64,000 nucleotides of DNA, from the NCBI GenBank assembly GCA_914767715.1, contig OU612069.1, positions 6,448,001 through 6,512,000 on the forward strand. The letters run 5' to 3'. The DNA is from Membranipora membranacea. Its lineage: Eukaryota; Bryozoa; Gymnolaemata; Cheilostomatida; Membraniporidae. A program made the translations under genes and the position numbers. The first letter of the stretch is position 1; every line of letters starts with the position of its first letter. Below, in pieces: positions 43,701 through 54,140 of this stretch. The notes beneath the pieces were generated by a model, which had not been told where the DNA came from, made no database searches, and saw only the letters and a program-made list of their open reading frames with translations.

Positions 43701-43915
43701 GATCAACCTATCGGAAGAATCGGAAGAATTGTCCAAACGGTCTGATATACTACCGTTGTGAGCATCTGACTCACCTGTCTGGAAGGCTGGTCAAGCCACA
43801 GCTGCGAGCCTTCATAGTCTTCAATGATTGAATTTGCCCCAATCCTGCAGGTAATTTCTGTAGGCCCTCATTCCAACTAACGTTTAACAACTCCAGTCCT
43901 GGCAGTGTGCAGATG
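22648..43915 (-). CDS. LRR - Roc GTPase - COR - caspase fusion protein (ROCO-caspase), 5'-incomplete
   Basis: Ten minus-strand exons join in phase to 1,112 residues plus stop: 43915-43775, 27413-25492, 25337-25263, 25193-24994, 24795-24634, 24426-24189, 23962-23786, 23560-23451, 23187-22956, 22730-22648. Numbering from the first full codon in view: LRRs at 1-90; Roc GTPase at about 120-330 with P-loop GKTKAGKT (128-135), DLGGHE switch (182-187) and THGD (251-254); COR at about 340-690; linker at 690-779; caspase at about 780-1062; 50-residue tail. The caspase carries RRGSEHD, SHG (His867), QACAG (Cys910), a p10 subunit with PRNPAFGSPFI, and ends MPKTVCTFTNLRKLYLLPG. Known: ROCO proteins use Roc-COR as a dimerising GTPase switch, and caspases are Asp-specific cysteine proteases activated by proximity. 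Inferred: an LRR-sensed, GTPase-controlled initiator caspase. The N-terminus is outside the window or not recognised. The join of LRR and Roc exons across 16.4 kb is the least direct step, but both phase and LRR register fit. Confidence 0.88.
22956..23187 (-). CDS. Caspase p10 C-terminal exon
   Basis: 232 bp, phase 0 in and phase 1 out. It encodes a variable loop rich in A and P, then QMPKTVCTFTNLRKLYLLPG, the typical last strand of p10, followed by a tail beyond the canonical caspase end. The donor is TAG|GTAAGC. Confidence 0.9.
23451..23560 (-). CDS. Caspase p10 exon with S1-pocket arginine
   Basis: 110 bp, phase 1 in and phase 0 out. It encodes AAPRNPAFGSPFIRALVATF; the arginine before N aligns with the S1 arginine of the canonical SWR-N segment, although the preceding Trp is replaced by Pro. 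Acceptor TTTTTATTGTAG, donor GTAAGT. Confidence 0.9.
23786..23962 (-). CDS. Caspase inter-subunit linker and start of p10
   Basis: 177 bp, phase 1 in and out. The roughly 40-residue linker includes DFEVDND, which offers Asp residues suitable for (auto)cleavage between p20 and p10. The exon ends in SDMIIMQSSFD, matching the first p10 strand. The donor is GTGAGT. Confidence 0.88.
24189..24426 (-). CDS. Caspase p20 exon 2 with catalytic dyad
   Basis: 238 bp, phase 0 in and phase 1 out. It encodes FVLVLTSHGDEGCIIGSD with the catalytic histidine (SHG) and ends GRPKIVIIQACAG with the catalytic cysteine. QACAG instead of the usual QACRG is a tolerated variation at the fourth position. The donor is GTAAGT. 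Confidence 0.95.
24634..24795 (-). CDS. Caspase p20 exon 1
   Basis: 162 bp, phase 0 at both ends. It encodes ECRGRALIVSNDYNQTRRGS followed by EHDYSNLKCMLDKLGF, the classic opening of a caspase large subunit including the arginine of the R-x-G-S segment that lines the S1 pocket. The donor is AGG|GTAAGC. Confidence 0.92.
24994..25193 (-). CDS. Linker exon 2 between COR and caspase
   Basis: 200 bp, phase 1 in and phase 0 out, encoding about 66 acidic, P/Q-rich residues (PDPPPVLTADDPGQSIPE; VQDVVEIMKRRQPQIDMEPQ). I see no CARD, DED or death domain in it. The acceptor has a purine-rich tract and the donor is CAG|GTTTAT, both weaker than elsewhere, so the exact borders are less certain. Confidence 0.6.
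25263..25337 (-). CDS. Linker exon 1 between COR and caspase
   Basis: 75 bp, phase 1 in and out, acceptor TTGTTTCAAACAG and donor CAG|GTCAGT. It encodes KISEEGVRILDDYIRREETT, a charged probable helix that may close the COR domain. It can be skipped without a frameshift. Confidence 0.7.
25492..27413 (-). CDS. LRR-Roc-COR exon of the ROCO-caspase gene
   Basis: A single 1,922-bp exon between acceptor TTTTAAACAG and donor CAT|GTAAGT, phase 2 in and phase 1 out. It opens with the last LRR (LGQLTKLEELDIRRNGSLP, then a capping segment with FKCDDCEALVSPP). Next is Roc: VTVIGKTKAGKTSIVRS P-loop, FTDLGGHEVYH as the G3 element and LVLTHGD as G4. COR follows, from about SWYEVLNKL through FLVP-like strands, with a cysteine pair (YCSHC) and CPCD near the end. 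The minus-strand open frame runs on to 25397 past the donor, but the domain logic and phase fit the donor. Confidence 0.93.
32722..34452 (+). mobile_element. 5'-truncated R2/NeSL-type (restriction-like endonuclease) non-LTR retrotransposon fragment
   Basis: The insert is flanked by 24-bp direct repeats (32698-32721 and 34453-34476, one mismatch). The homologous site in copy 5 (about 60491-60513) is empty. It starts in mid-frame and encodes only the C-terminal end of an R2-like protein: a CX2CX7HX4C zinc knuckle (CAECSAKGTLRHILSNC), then RRPDLFFWSDKEK and LMELTVPWED of the restriction-like endonuclease. A frameshift near 33500-33520 moves the last part (VEVGCRGFIARSATKFL to TKAK, stop at 33685-33687) into the next frame. 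A 3' UTR of about 765 bp follows without a poly(A) tail. It is a dead copy. Confidence 0.85.
32765..33687 (+). pseudogene. Zinc knuckle + restriction-like endonuclease remnant of the R2/NeSL-type element
   Basis: Two overlapping frames: 32765-33544 (259 residues, ending in a premature TAG) and 33484-33687 (67 residues). Joined by domain logic, they form the end of the retrotransposon protein. No RT remains. Confidence 0.85.
39791..42530 (+). repeat. Long repeat unit, copy 2
   Basis: 39800-42420 is nearly identical to 47360-49990, with only scattered differences, which makes this the most recent duplication in the window. It carries the poly-G tract (9 G at 40358-40366), the CGGACACATTTGACGGGACA block (about 41603) and the CATGCATGCGATG anchor (about 41931). 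Confidence 0.85.
42531..43162 (+). mobile_element. Decayed LINE fragment (RT palm remnant)
   Basis: Around 42900-42975 the plus strand encodes ASAWYNWYKLILNASKTDAM, the helix after the YADD motif in LINE RTs. At 43040-43100 it encodes KYLGEILGKNINLKSHV, the next conserved RT segment. Frames are broken between them. Sister remnants lie at about 44265, 44810, 55420 and 56430. Confidence 0.6.
43163..43738 (+). other. GC-richer 0.58-kb insert beside the LRR exon, origin unknown
   Basis: The related copy at about 56690-56720 runs directly from the left to the right flank without this block, so it is an insertion here or a deletion there. It contains a 108-codon open frame (43173-43499) with no recognisable domain. 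Confidence 0.45.
43775..43915 (-). CDS. LRR exon (47 codons, phase 2-2) of the ROCO-caspase gene
   Basis: On the minus strand it follows TTTCTCCTCCACAG and ends AG|GTGAGTCAG. It encodes two leucine-rich repeats: LPGLELLNVSWNEGLQKLP and IQSLKTMKARSCGLTSLPD. The exon is 141 bp with the same phase on both sides, so it can be duplicated or lost without frameshift. Its end joins the next exon to read LTSLPDSLGQLTKLEELDI, a perfect LRR register. Confidence 0.85.
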
Positions 43916-46900
43916 CTGTGGAGGAGAAATAACGTAATGTTAAAATACCATGCGACACCGCTTGTCAGTTCATGGAGCAAACACAATTCAGCAAGACATT
44001 TGATTTATGAGAGAAAGTTTTAGATTGATCAATTACCTAGGAAGAATTGTACCTATCAGAATTTGATTTTGCTGTCTGAATAGATTTGGGTTTCCTTTTA
44101 ATGCAAATATCGGAAGAGATAATAGACAATAATAGACATAAATCAATTGAATTGCAATCTGATGTTTCAGATATGAATAAGTATATATAGTGATGCTTGT
44201 TATGCGATTCAATTTATCAGTTGATAGTGACATCTCACTCCATCCATAAAAAATTATGGAACATTGACAAGCCTTTGCTTCTGACTGGTATAATTGTAAT
44301 AAATTGTTACTCAATGTATCAAAGACAGATGTTATGACCTCGTCATATTTCGATATTGATTTGATTTTCTCAAACTTATTTTTCAGGGCATGTCCTTCAA
44401 GCAGTCTGAGAAACTAAAATATATTATATGCATTCATTTTCCTTCCGCCTTATTGAATCGATGATGCACTACCTGAAATATTTGCATCTAAAACGGAGTT
44501 CCCAATTCTAAGGTTTCCTCAAAGGAAAGTTGGTGTAATGGGGTCAGACCAATGTTGTCCTGACCTTTTTTGGCGTTGCTATAAGGAAGTGCATCTCCCT
44601 TACTCAAAAGTATTACTGTTGCAAGCATCTGACTCACATGTTCGTTTCAGATATTAATAGGTATCTCTAGTTATGCAAGTTACATGACTCGGATGTGAAA
44701 CTCAATCTATGATTGCTGACTAAAAATATAAGTTTATTTTGCAAATATAAATGCTGAAAAAACTCACATTGCTAGTAACCATAAATCAATTGAATTGCAA
44801 TCTGACTTGCTTCTGACTGGTATAATTGTTATAAATTGATACTCAATGCATCAAAGACAGATGTTATGACAGTGTCTTATTTTGATTTTGATTTTATAAA
44901 ACTTATTTTTCAAGGCATATCCTTCAAGCAGTCTGACAAACTAAAACATAAAGCAATTTGAGAAAAATGAGATAAATGTATGAACTTTAAATCCAATGTC
45001 AATAAGATTGAACGAAACGTAACCCAATCAGAGCAAACTTTGAGAGAAAGCGTAAGTTTTTGAATGGAACGTTAGCTGCAGTCGTGTAGGCAGGTTAAAT
45101 AAAACCAAAGATTAAATATTCCACTCAATTTCCTTATTGCTCTAATGAATATATTTAAAGTAGTCCTAAGACTCAATAACAGATGCTTAAACATCATAAA
45201 TCTAAATTGACATACACCTGACACAAGACAAAGGCATATCAACTCCACCATCAAGTGGTACCATTATTTATACCTCTCAACAATTTTAAAATGTATATAA
45301 GTGATGATGAAATAATATTTGAATTAAGGTTGTATCCCTAACCATGTGGATTCATAATTCTTAGGTGGACATGTGGCCGTTAGTTGAGATTACTGTAATG
45401 TAGTAAGTGTGGAAACCTAATTCAGCCAGTTGAAGCCGAGAATTTGGCTTTTATTCAAATTGTGTAGCTTGCTGTATGGTCATAACCTTTGTGTGTGGTG
45501 CTACCATGGTTATGATAATTGTGTATACATTTTTCGTTTCTTATTAGGATATATTTTCTTATTTACATGCTCTGAAGCTAGCTGCGTACTAAATCTGTTT
45601 CTCGGATTGTACCTAACTTTGAGAAGCTTAGGTGATGACTGTGAGATATAGAGTTGTTTCTTCTAAAATCTTTCATTCAGGTAAGTTTTAGCAGAGCAAG
45701 TGTCGTTTATTACGTTCTCTCAAACAAAGTTTTACTTGTTTTACTCTTTCACTTGAGCTTTTCAGCAGGAAATCTGAGAGTAGCCACGTTTTTGCGTCTT
45801 GACTATCTTTCACAGAACAAGAAGTTCCTAATGCATAATCACAATCAATAAATTGGCTTGCGCCATAAACAGAAGTCAAATTTAACCCTGTTGTCAGGGG
45901 AACACCCGGCCAATGAAATTTAATAAAACATTGAAAAGCAATAAATCTATTACAGAATAGGTGCTCATTTAGTCCATGTCCCAATCTCTTACAACTCAAA
46001 TGTTCCAGTCCAGTGACCAACAATGCATTATAAGTGACCCCAAACAACACTTAATAACACTGTCAAGGTATGTAGGCCTATTACAATACAATACAATTCA
46101 TTTAATATATGTGTGGTACCCAGTCATTATGAAGTGTTGTGAGGTGAAAAAGTTATGTTTGTCATCTAATATGTCATCTCTTTTTGTTTTATCTCCACCA
46201 AATTTTGCATGCTGTACATGCTTGGCACTGAAAATTTTACTCTGAATAATATAAAAAAATATGACCGTGTATACAGAAGCTTACTGTATTAGTCCGTGTC
46301 CCAATCTCTCACAACTCAAATTTTCCTGTCCAGTGACCAGCAATGCATTATAAGTGACCCCAAACAACACTTAGTAACACTGTCAAGGTACGTAGGCCTA
46401 TTACGATAAAATACAATTCATTTAATATATATGTGGTACCCATGTATTAGGAAGTTTAATCTGAATCTAAATCTTGAATCTAAAAGATTTGTCTCATCTT
46501 TTCTCAAATCAGCCAATCAGATTTGTGCTAGCCTCATCCGTCAATTCAGTTTGTGTAAGACTGGCGAACTGTCAAAATCAGCCAGCACGGTATTTTAATG
46601 TCGCTCTATAATATCCTGACTAAGTGTATCTGTATTTAACCATATTCTACATGGTAATTGTATTCAATCAACCATCACAATGAATACTCTGAACAGTCTA
46701 TAATGGACATCGAACACTGAACACTAAAGCTAGACACCTCTCGATATGGTGGTGAGTTTCATTGTACTCATTTTTCTTATCGTTTTTGGCACTATAAATG
46801 TTTTAAAGTTTGGGAACTAAATTAGATATTAACAATATTGTGTTTAACTCGCTGTGGCAATTCAGCAGTAATGGCAGACGTTATCCATCGTACGCCTAAC

Positions 46901-47280
46901 TACAACATGTTGCCTGAGTAAAATCGATCTAGAAATACCACACTACACTTCAATCCGATCACTTCATCTCCAAGTGTATATCATCAGTAATCATATCGAT
47001 ATGATTATTCAATCACTCATAATGCGGCATGGCAGTCAATACAAGAACACCATCTCTTACGACGATCTATTGTTGCCAATAATCACCATTGTCCTATCCG
47101 AGCACAACCCAGTCATTACGAAGTGCTGTGAAGTGAAAAAGTTATGTTTGTCATCTAACATGTCAGCTCTTTGTTGTTTGATCTCAACCAAATTTTGTAT
47201 GCTGTACATGCTTGGCACTGAGAATTTCACTCTGAATAATATAAAAAAATATTACTGTGTATACAGAAACTTTCTTAGAA
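43916..47280. repeat. Mosaic of LINE remnants and repeat fragments upstream of the LRR exon
   Basis: 44090-45860 matches 55230-56230 with internal gaps and includes two RT-palm remnants (about 44265 and 44810). 45890-46440 contains two near-identical tandem segments beginning near TAGTCC[AG]TGTCCCAATCTC (about 45970 and 46290), which also match 39270-39540 and 63915-64000. No exon of the minus-strand gene was recognised here. Confidence 0.6.
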
Positions 47281-50200
47281 CAATTAATCATTGCTATACA
47301 GGCAGCTGAATAGAGTGCAATATTGTGGATTTAAGGTTGATTGTATGATGAGATAGATCTTGAAGAAAAACTTCCTGAGAAACTTATCCCCCTTGTTTTA
47401 CAAAACTGTGCCCATTTTTTACGTCAACAGGTTTTTTCAATTTATCCTAATTAATAAATGTTTTATTGGGCTTCGTGAAATATTAAGCGAATGAAAGCAG
47501 AATTAACATGGAATCACTGGTTGCCAAGAAATTCACATGTGAAGTTTGTTCATGCGAAAGTTTACAAGATCACTTTGCAGTGAAACTAAGCCAACGAATA
47601 ACTAAGTACTAAATTGTGAGTTCATTAATTGCAACAGGTCCAACTGATATAAGTGTCACTACAGCTGCTATCCCTACATAATCAATAAAAATTTAACTTT
47701 ACTTGAATTTTCTCAGGCATGACCTCATCTTGGCCGATAATGTAAAGTGATAAGTTGTGCTTTTTTTTCAGTTATCGTTATGTTGTGACAGCTCATGTTT
47801 GCCTCATTAATTGTTGATTGTTTTATTCGTTTAATAATTTTCTAATGAAGTTTTACCTAAAGCACACCTCCAAGACAAAGTAAGTTTATTAATTTGTATG
47901 GCCCCGTTGGAGGGGAGGGGGGGGGGGGGGCTTACAGCGCCTCTGTCAAACCAAAAAAGCTTTATCTGTTTAACGCAAGAGTTTGTTTGGTGTTCCAATG
48001 CGCTGCACAGGATAGTCAATGATGCCAGGATCACATCTGAAAGCTAAAGATCCCTCCTGATTAGGAAACCCTAACCTGAGCAACCCTGATTATCACAATA
48101 AACAACATTTTAAATGATTTAAATTTAGATATGTTTATAATCTTAGCAATCTTAGAAGTTGTGCAAATCTCATATTTTCTTAAAAATTAGCAATTGGTAG
48201 ATCATAATGGAGTCATTTGCACAATGATCATGTTATTGATGTTCCTAAACTGATTTGGCAGATCGAGCAATATTTAACAAGCTGGTCTACATTGCCAAAA
48301 AGAGCAGCACCAACCTTTCTTGAACTAATTAACAACAGTCCAAGGCTGTGAATATCATCCAAAAACTCTATTGATGTGATCACTGCTGGCCTGATTCATA
48401 CCTGGGGTGTATTGCTATGTAGGCGAATTGAGATTTTCAATCCAAGAATATTTCTTGCCAAAGTAATTGCTATTATTATAATTACCAAATTGTATATTCA
48501 CTTAGGTTTTTTATAAATACAGGATTTTCGAGTGGGAGATGTGGAGTGAAAGTCATCACAAATATTTTCCTGAATTTATATCAAAAAATATATTAGTATG
48601 ATAAAATTACGATTATTAAAGTACTGCACAGCTATCGGTGAGAAACTGTGTCGTGTGCTTATTTGAGCCTTCATGACAAGAATAAGTACCATTTTTAACA
48701 GCATGGTAAGAGCGTTTGAATTTGTAAGAACAGAATTCCTAATTTGGCAATACGTGGGCGTAGACTTGTGATACAGATAGTTGTGCTATGATCTGTGCTG
48801 CCCAAAATTACTCATTATTATTATGATTTATTATGATATTCATTGTTTATTTGAGCCTATTGTTACATATTAAATGAGATCATTTTCAGTTACATAGACT
48901 ATGACCAGCCTGCCAGCATGTCCGACAATCAACAAAACTAATCAGGTGGTAACGACTGTGATAATAATTAATTTCCCTTTTTGCTTGCGGTATATACTTT
49001 TGAGAAATAAACTGCTTTAGCTCATCATATAGCCTCATATCTGACTGTGCATCGATACAATGGTAAATCGTTGATTTTTATTTTTAAACACCCACCAGAG
49101 GTGTGAGGCTGATGGGATTTCAAACTGTCCACCTGTGTCAATGTGTCCTTTGCCCATCTGTCGGACACATTTGACGGGACAACCTGTACTGAAAAGGCAT
49201 AAGCAGATGGAAAATTTGTTTTAATGGACAGACTGTTTTAGCTGGACGGATAGACCAAATTTAATGGCTAATTTTTTATCGGGTCAATGACCTCCTCCCA
49301 CTTGCTCTAAAAGAAATTACATTGGCGGCAAAGCTTTTTTGGACTGATCAATTTAACAACCCACCTGGGAAAGAGGTTCGTGTTGGGTATACCATGGATT
49401 TGCTACATTTTTTATAGAAACAGAGGGGCAACAAAAAATAACATAGTATACCACCTGTATTGCTGAACCTTATCAGAACAGACCTAAATAGACCTAGATG
49501 AACATGCATGCAATGGCTGGTTTATGCCACAAAGTAAATATTAAAAAAACCGCTCAATTCATCCTTATATTAACCAATATGGCACTTATAATATGTACTT
49601 CTTGTGACACGCCTATTAAGACAATAATAGGGAATGAGTGACAAAACAGCAGACTGATCAGTTTAAACATTCCTCTATCTCCAACACACATTTTGTGAGG
49701 CTCAAATCTTTTTGCAATCATTGATTTAAGTTCCATTTATTGAAGCAGTCTTTTAGAAACCAGTCTTTGATTTGGTTAAACACTTATTTTCTCTTGACAT
49801 ACTATACTCATATGAGAACAAACTACAGCTGCCTGTCTAGCAATCATGTATAAGGAGAACAAGTTGTGATACTGTTGAGATATTTGAATACTAGATGCAT
49901 AAAAATGACAAAAAGAGAAGGTAATATTAATCTTAAAATGTCCAGTTATGTCTTTTCTCTTTTACATGAAAGCTCCAATTCAGTGTCAATCAATGAAAGT
50001 TAATAGATAGCCAACTTTGAATTGTGTTCATGATAAATATTGCTAAACCATGTGAACTGCCCAAATATCATCAGCAGATCACCTGTTACACAAGAAAGGA
50101 GAATACTCTTGATAAATGTTATGTAAAGCTGAAAAACGCTTATAAAAACTATAAAATAAATAGACTAGGTAGTTCAGATCATAACCCTATCCTGCTCATT

Positions 50201-51480
50201 CCTAAATATAAGCCTATTAGTAAACAGATATCTGAGAAAGTCAAGGTGCCAGTCAGAGTATGGAATGAGGAGAACACCGAAAAGCTGCTTTGTGAAATCA
50301 AAACGACTGACTGGAAAGTGTTGACAAGCCAAGTCAGTAATGTGTCTGAAAGTGCTGAAATTATCACAGACTACCTAGCCTTCTGCCTAGACGATTGTAT
50401 ACCAACGGTCAACAGGGTCATTTCTAATGACAAATCTTGGGTGAATTGTAAGATCAGGTTTCTCTACAATGCTCGGTCTGCTGCACTCAAAGATCGAGAT
50501 TTATACAAACTCCAATCCCTCAAAGCTATGATCCAGAGAGAAATAAGAGCTGCAAAAATATCTCACGCTAAGCACGTAGCCGAAGAATTTAAAACTAGCA
50601 ATACAAGATCATGACGAAATTATCAATGCTTTTTATCTACGCTTTGAGAATGTACTTCCACCTCCAGTATAACCACCAGCGGAAAGTGACGGGTTTCCTG
50701 AGATACGCGTGGATGAGGTCATCAAATGTCTACGTCAAACAAACCCAAAGAAAAGTCCGGGCCAGATGGTACTCCTGGCAGGGTGCTGAAGATGGTGGCA
50801 TATTCTCTGAGTCAACCTCTCTGATCAATTCAACGGCTGCATCAAGCTGGGTGAGTTTCCACTAACATGGAAAACCGCTATAATAAAACCAATTCCTAAA
50901 TCAATCACTGCCAACGTAGCCAAAAATTATCGACCAGTGGCCCTTATGTCTATCGTGGCTAAAAACATTTGAGAGGGTCACCAAACCTATGATATCTGGC
51001 TGTATGACGGACGGGTCCAAGTTAGCCTACAGAGAGCGCAGGTCTACAGAGGATGCACTAGCGATGTTACTGGATATAGTTACTAACCATCTTGACTCCA
51101 ACTCCAAAAACTTTCGCAACAACTTGGCAGAGACAGAAAAAATAATCCTAATATTGTTAAATTGTTAATATCGAATCGTAATATAATTGCATATGTATGT
51201 GCGTTCATTTTCCTTGCGCCTAATTAAATAGATGATGCACCAACTAAATTATTTGCACTTAAAACCGGAGTTCCCAATTTTAAGTTTTCCTCAAAGGAAA
51301 GTTATTGTAATGGGGTCGGACCAATGTTTTCCTGATCCCTCTTTTCGCGCCCCTGTAGAGAAGCGTGTCTCGCTAACTAAAAGGTACTACTGTTGCAAGC
51401 ATCTGACACAGATGTTTGTTTCAGATATTCATAGGTAACTCTAGTGATGCAAGGTACGTGATTCAGATGTGAAACTCAAT
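47281..51480 (+). repeat. Long repeat unit, copy 3 (interrupted by a LINE fragment)
   Basis: Near-identical to copy 2 up to about 49990, then interrupted by a LINE piece (about 50045-51145). It resumes with TAATATTGTTAAATTGTTAA, which matches copy 2 at about 42437. The poly-G tract here is 14 G (47917-47930). Confidence 0.85.
50045..51145 (+). mobile_element. Truncated LINE fragment (end of endonuclease to early RT) inside repeat copy 3
   Basis: The open frame up to 50614 encodes an endonuclease end (CYTRKENTLDKCYVKLKNAY and LGSSDHNPILLIPKYK) and the basic region before RT (RVWNEENTEKL; DRDLYKLQSLKAMIQ). Frame breaks follow, then RT pieces IIKPIPKS, NYRPVALMSIVAK and ERRSTEDALAMLLDIV up to about 51110. 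It is truncated at both ends, and copy 2 shows the uninterrupted site. Its sequence type differs from the 16-21 kb LINE. Confidence 0.8.
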
Positions 51481-52794
51481 CTATAATTGCTGATATATTA
51501 ATTAGATATATTGATTATATTAAACTGTGGCTAAGGTTTCATTCAAAAACTTGCGCCAACACCAACACTAATATTTTATGCTCAGACGCACCAACATCAA
51601 AATAACATAATGATGAAGAGCGCAGGTGCGCAGCAAATCACTTCATACTAAACGCCAACAAAACTTTTACGCTTGTTTTTAAAGATCACAATGAAATAGC
51701 ATGATGAACCTCTTATGCACATTTTTTTACCCGCACATTATATGTGGCCTGGAATTTTGGGAATACGCATCACTCAAGTTCATTGACATAAAACAATTGT
51801 GTATTAGTACTGGCCTGTGGCTTCTTTTTTGGTGCCTTGGCAACTTTGCTTAAGTTGATGTGGTATATTATTAGCACTTGTGACCTAGGATTGGCATAAT
51901 CTTTGCGTTAGGCCAATGTTAAAGAGAAATTTGAGCAATGTTTATTGACATTCTATAATATATATTATATACCTGTACACATGGTACATTAATAAGATCT
52001 GCTTTAGTCTACGTAATTTTGTTACATTATTTTGACTTGGTGTGAGATTTAAAAGCATTTTTGTTGGTGTTGATGAATGGCTGAATTGACTCAGCAATAC
52101 CTGCCGGTCAGTCAAAACACCACTACAATAATAGTTTAAGCGCTCAAATGGTGGCGAGATGCTGGTAGAGGCATTTCAACATCAACCACTTTCTTTTCTC
52201 CGTTAAAGTACTTACCCCTAGCATGTGGAAGTAATGGCACCAAATTAAAGAGAACAACTCCAAACATTTCATAAAATTGAGATGAAGCTAGATAGAAAGA
52301 TTGGTTCTGAGCAAGCTAATGGACAGTTATGTATAGGTAATCAAGACATATTGTTTCATATCCAATATACAAATATGCTGACAAGTTCCCAGGATTGCTC
52401 GATTTTGACTTGGCATGTCAATATATTCTTCCTTCAAAATTTTGGTATGGTTTCAGTTTCAGTTTATTTTACATTCAGTATCATTGTATGATAAAAACGA
52501 ATGTTAACAGTGTAAAGAATAAAAAAATTCTACTAGGTAAACAAGATTTGACACGTTTTTGTGTACAGCCTAAAAAAGTATTATGGTTTACTACAGCGTA
52601 CTGTTTTGTGGCAGGTGTTGTCTAGCCATCAATTTATTAGTTGTCCCACCACGAAAAGGTGGCCATTACTCCCACATTATTGGGGTAAATACTTAAAGGG
52701 AGAGAAGAAAGTGGTTGGTAATGAAATGTCTCTACCAGCATCTTGGCGCTGTTTGAGGGCTTAAACTACTACAATAATAAATATTATAGGTGTC
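51481..52794. other. Unassigned AT-rich stretch between repeat copies
   Basis: Contains several overlapping short frames (52282-52764) with no recognisable domain, and no matching copy elsewhere in the window that I could see. Confidence 0.4.
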
Positions 52795-54140
52795 AATGTA
52801 TCAGATGGTTGAGTCCCGAATGGTTTTGGCAGATCCAGCAAAATGCTTCAAGCTGGCCTACATTGCCATACAGAGCAGCACCAACCTCTAATTGACAACG
52901 GTCGAAGGCTGTGAATATCATCCGAAAACTCTATTGATTTGATGCCTGCTGGCCTGATTCATACCTAGGGTGTATTGCTATGGAGGCCTATTGAGATTTT
53001 CAATCCAACAATGTTTCTTGCTAAAATTATTGTTATTATTATAATTATCAAATTATGGACTTACTTAGTTGTTTCTATAGACACAGATTTTTCAAGTGGA
53101 GATGTAGAGTGGAAGTCAACACAAATATTTTCCTGAATTGATATTGAAAAAAATAGTATTGTGCTATGGGTATTAAAGTACTGTACAACTATCGGTCAGA
53201 AGATGCGTTGTTTGCTTAATTAAGCACGCATTGCAAGAATAAGTATCATGTTTTAACAGCATGATGAGAGCGTTGGAATTTTTAAGAACACAATTTCTAA
53301 TTTAGCAATCAGTGGGTATTGACTTGTGATACAGATAGTGGTGGAACCATGATCTGTGCTGCCAAAAATTACATTTATGTTTACTATTATTATTCATTGT
53401 GGTATTCATTGTTTATATGAGTCAATTATTAGATATTAAATGCAATCATTTTCAGTTACATAGACTATGAGCCTGCCTGCCAGCATGTCCGACAATCAAC
53501 CAAACTAATCTGTGTCAAAACTATGTCAATAATTCATTTTCCTTTTTGTTTATGATATATACTTTTTGAGAGATAAACTGCTCATAAAATCGAGAAAGTG
53601 TAACCTTATATCTGAACAGTGCATTATGCAATGAGAAACTGAGCTGTCTTGAAACCGTCAGCAGGTATTGATTTTTATTCCACTCATTCACTGTGAAAAT
53701 TTGTTGGACCTAGTTGGCGGGACTGGTACTGGACGGGTGTGGGCTGATGGTCAATTGGTGAACGGACAGTTTTTGCTGGCCGGATAGAAAAAATGGAGTT
53801 GCCAATTTTTGCAACTCAATCAACCTCTTCCGACTGGCTCTAGATAACATTACATCGGCGGTAAAGTGTTTTCGGACTTAACAAGCCACCTGGGAAAGAG
53901 GTATGGGTTGGGTAGTGCCCCTATACAATGAACTGGTTACATGTTTTATAGACACAGAGGGGCAACAAAAGTGCACATAGTATACCACCTGTATTATTGA
54001 ACCTTTTCAGAACAGACCTAAATAGTCCTAGATGAACATGCATGCAATGGCTGGTTCATGTAACAAACTTAAAACAAAAAACCGATCATTGCATCCTCAC
54101 ATTTACTACACGGTGCACGTTGTGATAGCGTGTTGCATAA
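52795..54140 (+). repeat. Long repeat unit, copy 4 (short, more diverged)
   Basis: It shares with copies 2/3 the order TTTTGGCAGATCCAGCAA, CATACCTAGGGTGTATTGC, CCTGCCAGCATGTCCGACAA and GATGAACATGCATGCAATGG (about 54030). It is more diverged and lacks the poly-G part. Confidence 0.75.

Larger units (their letters stand above)
27414..43774 (-). other. 16.4-kb intron of the ROCO-caspase gene, filled with repeats
   Basis: It separates the LRR exon from the Roc-COR exon; both borders are phase 2. It contains the first two long copies of the multi-kb repeat unit, the R2/NeSL-type insertion, LINE relics, and poly-G tracts at 28066-28083 and 40358-40366. I found no coding exon inside it on either strand. 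Confidence 0.75.

Noticed and set aside
45072-45254. Minus-strand frame repeated at 55679-55861 as a conserved peptide
   Set aside because: Both lie in decayed LINE sequence whose coding sense is the plus strand; the minus frame is incidental.
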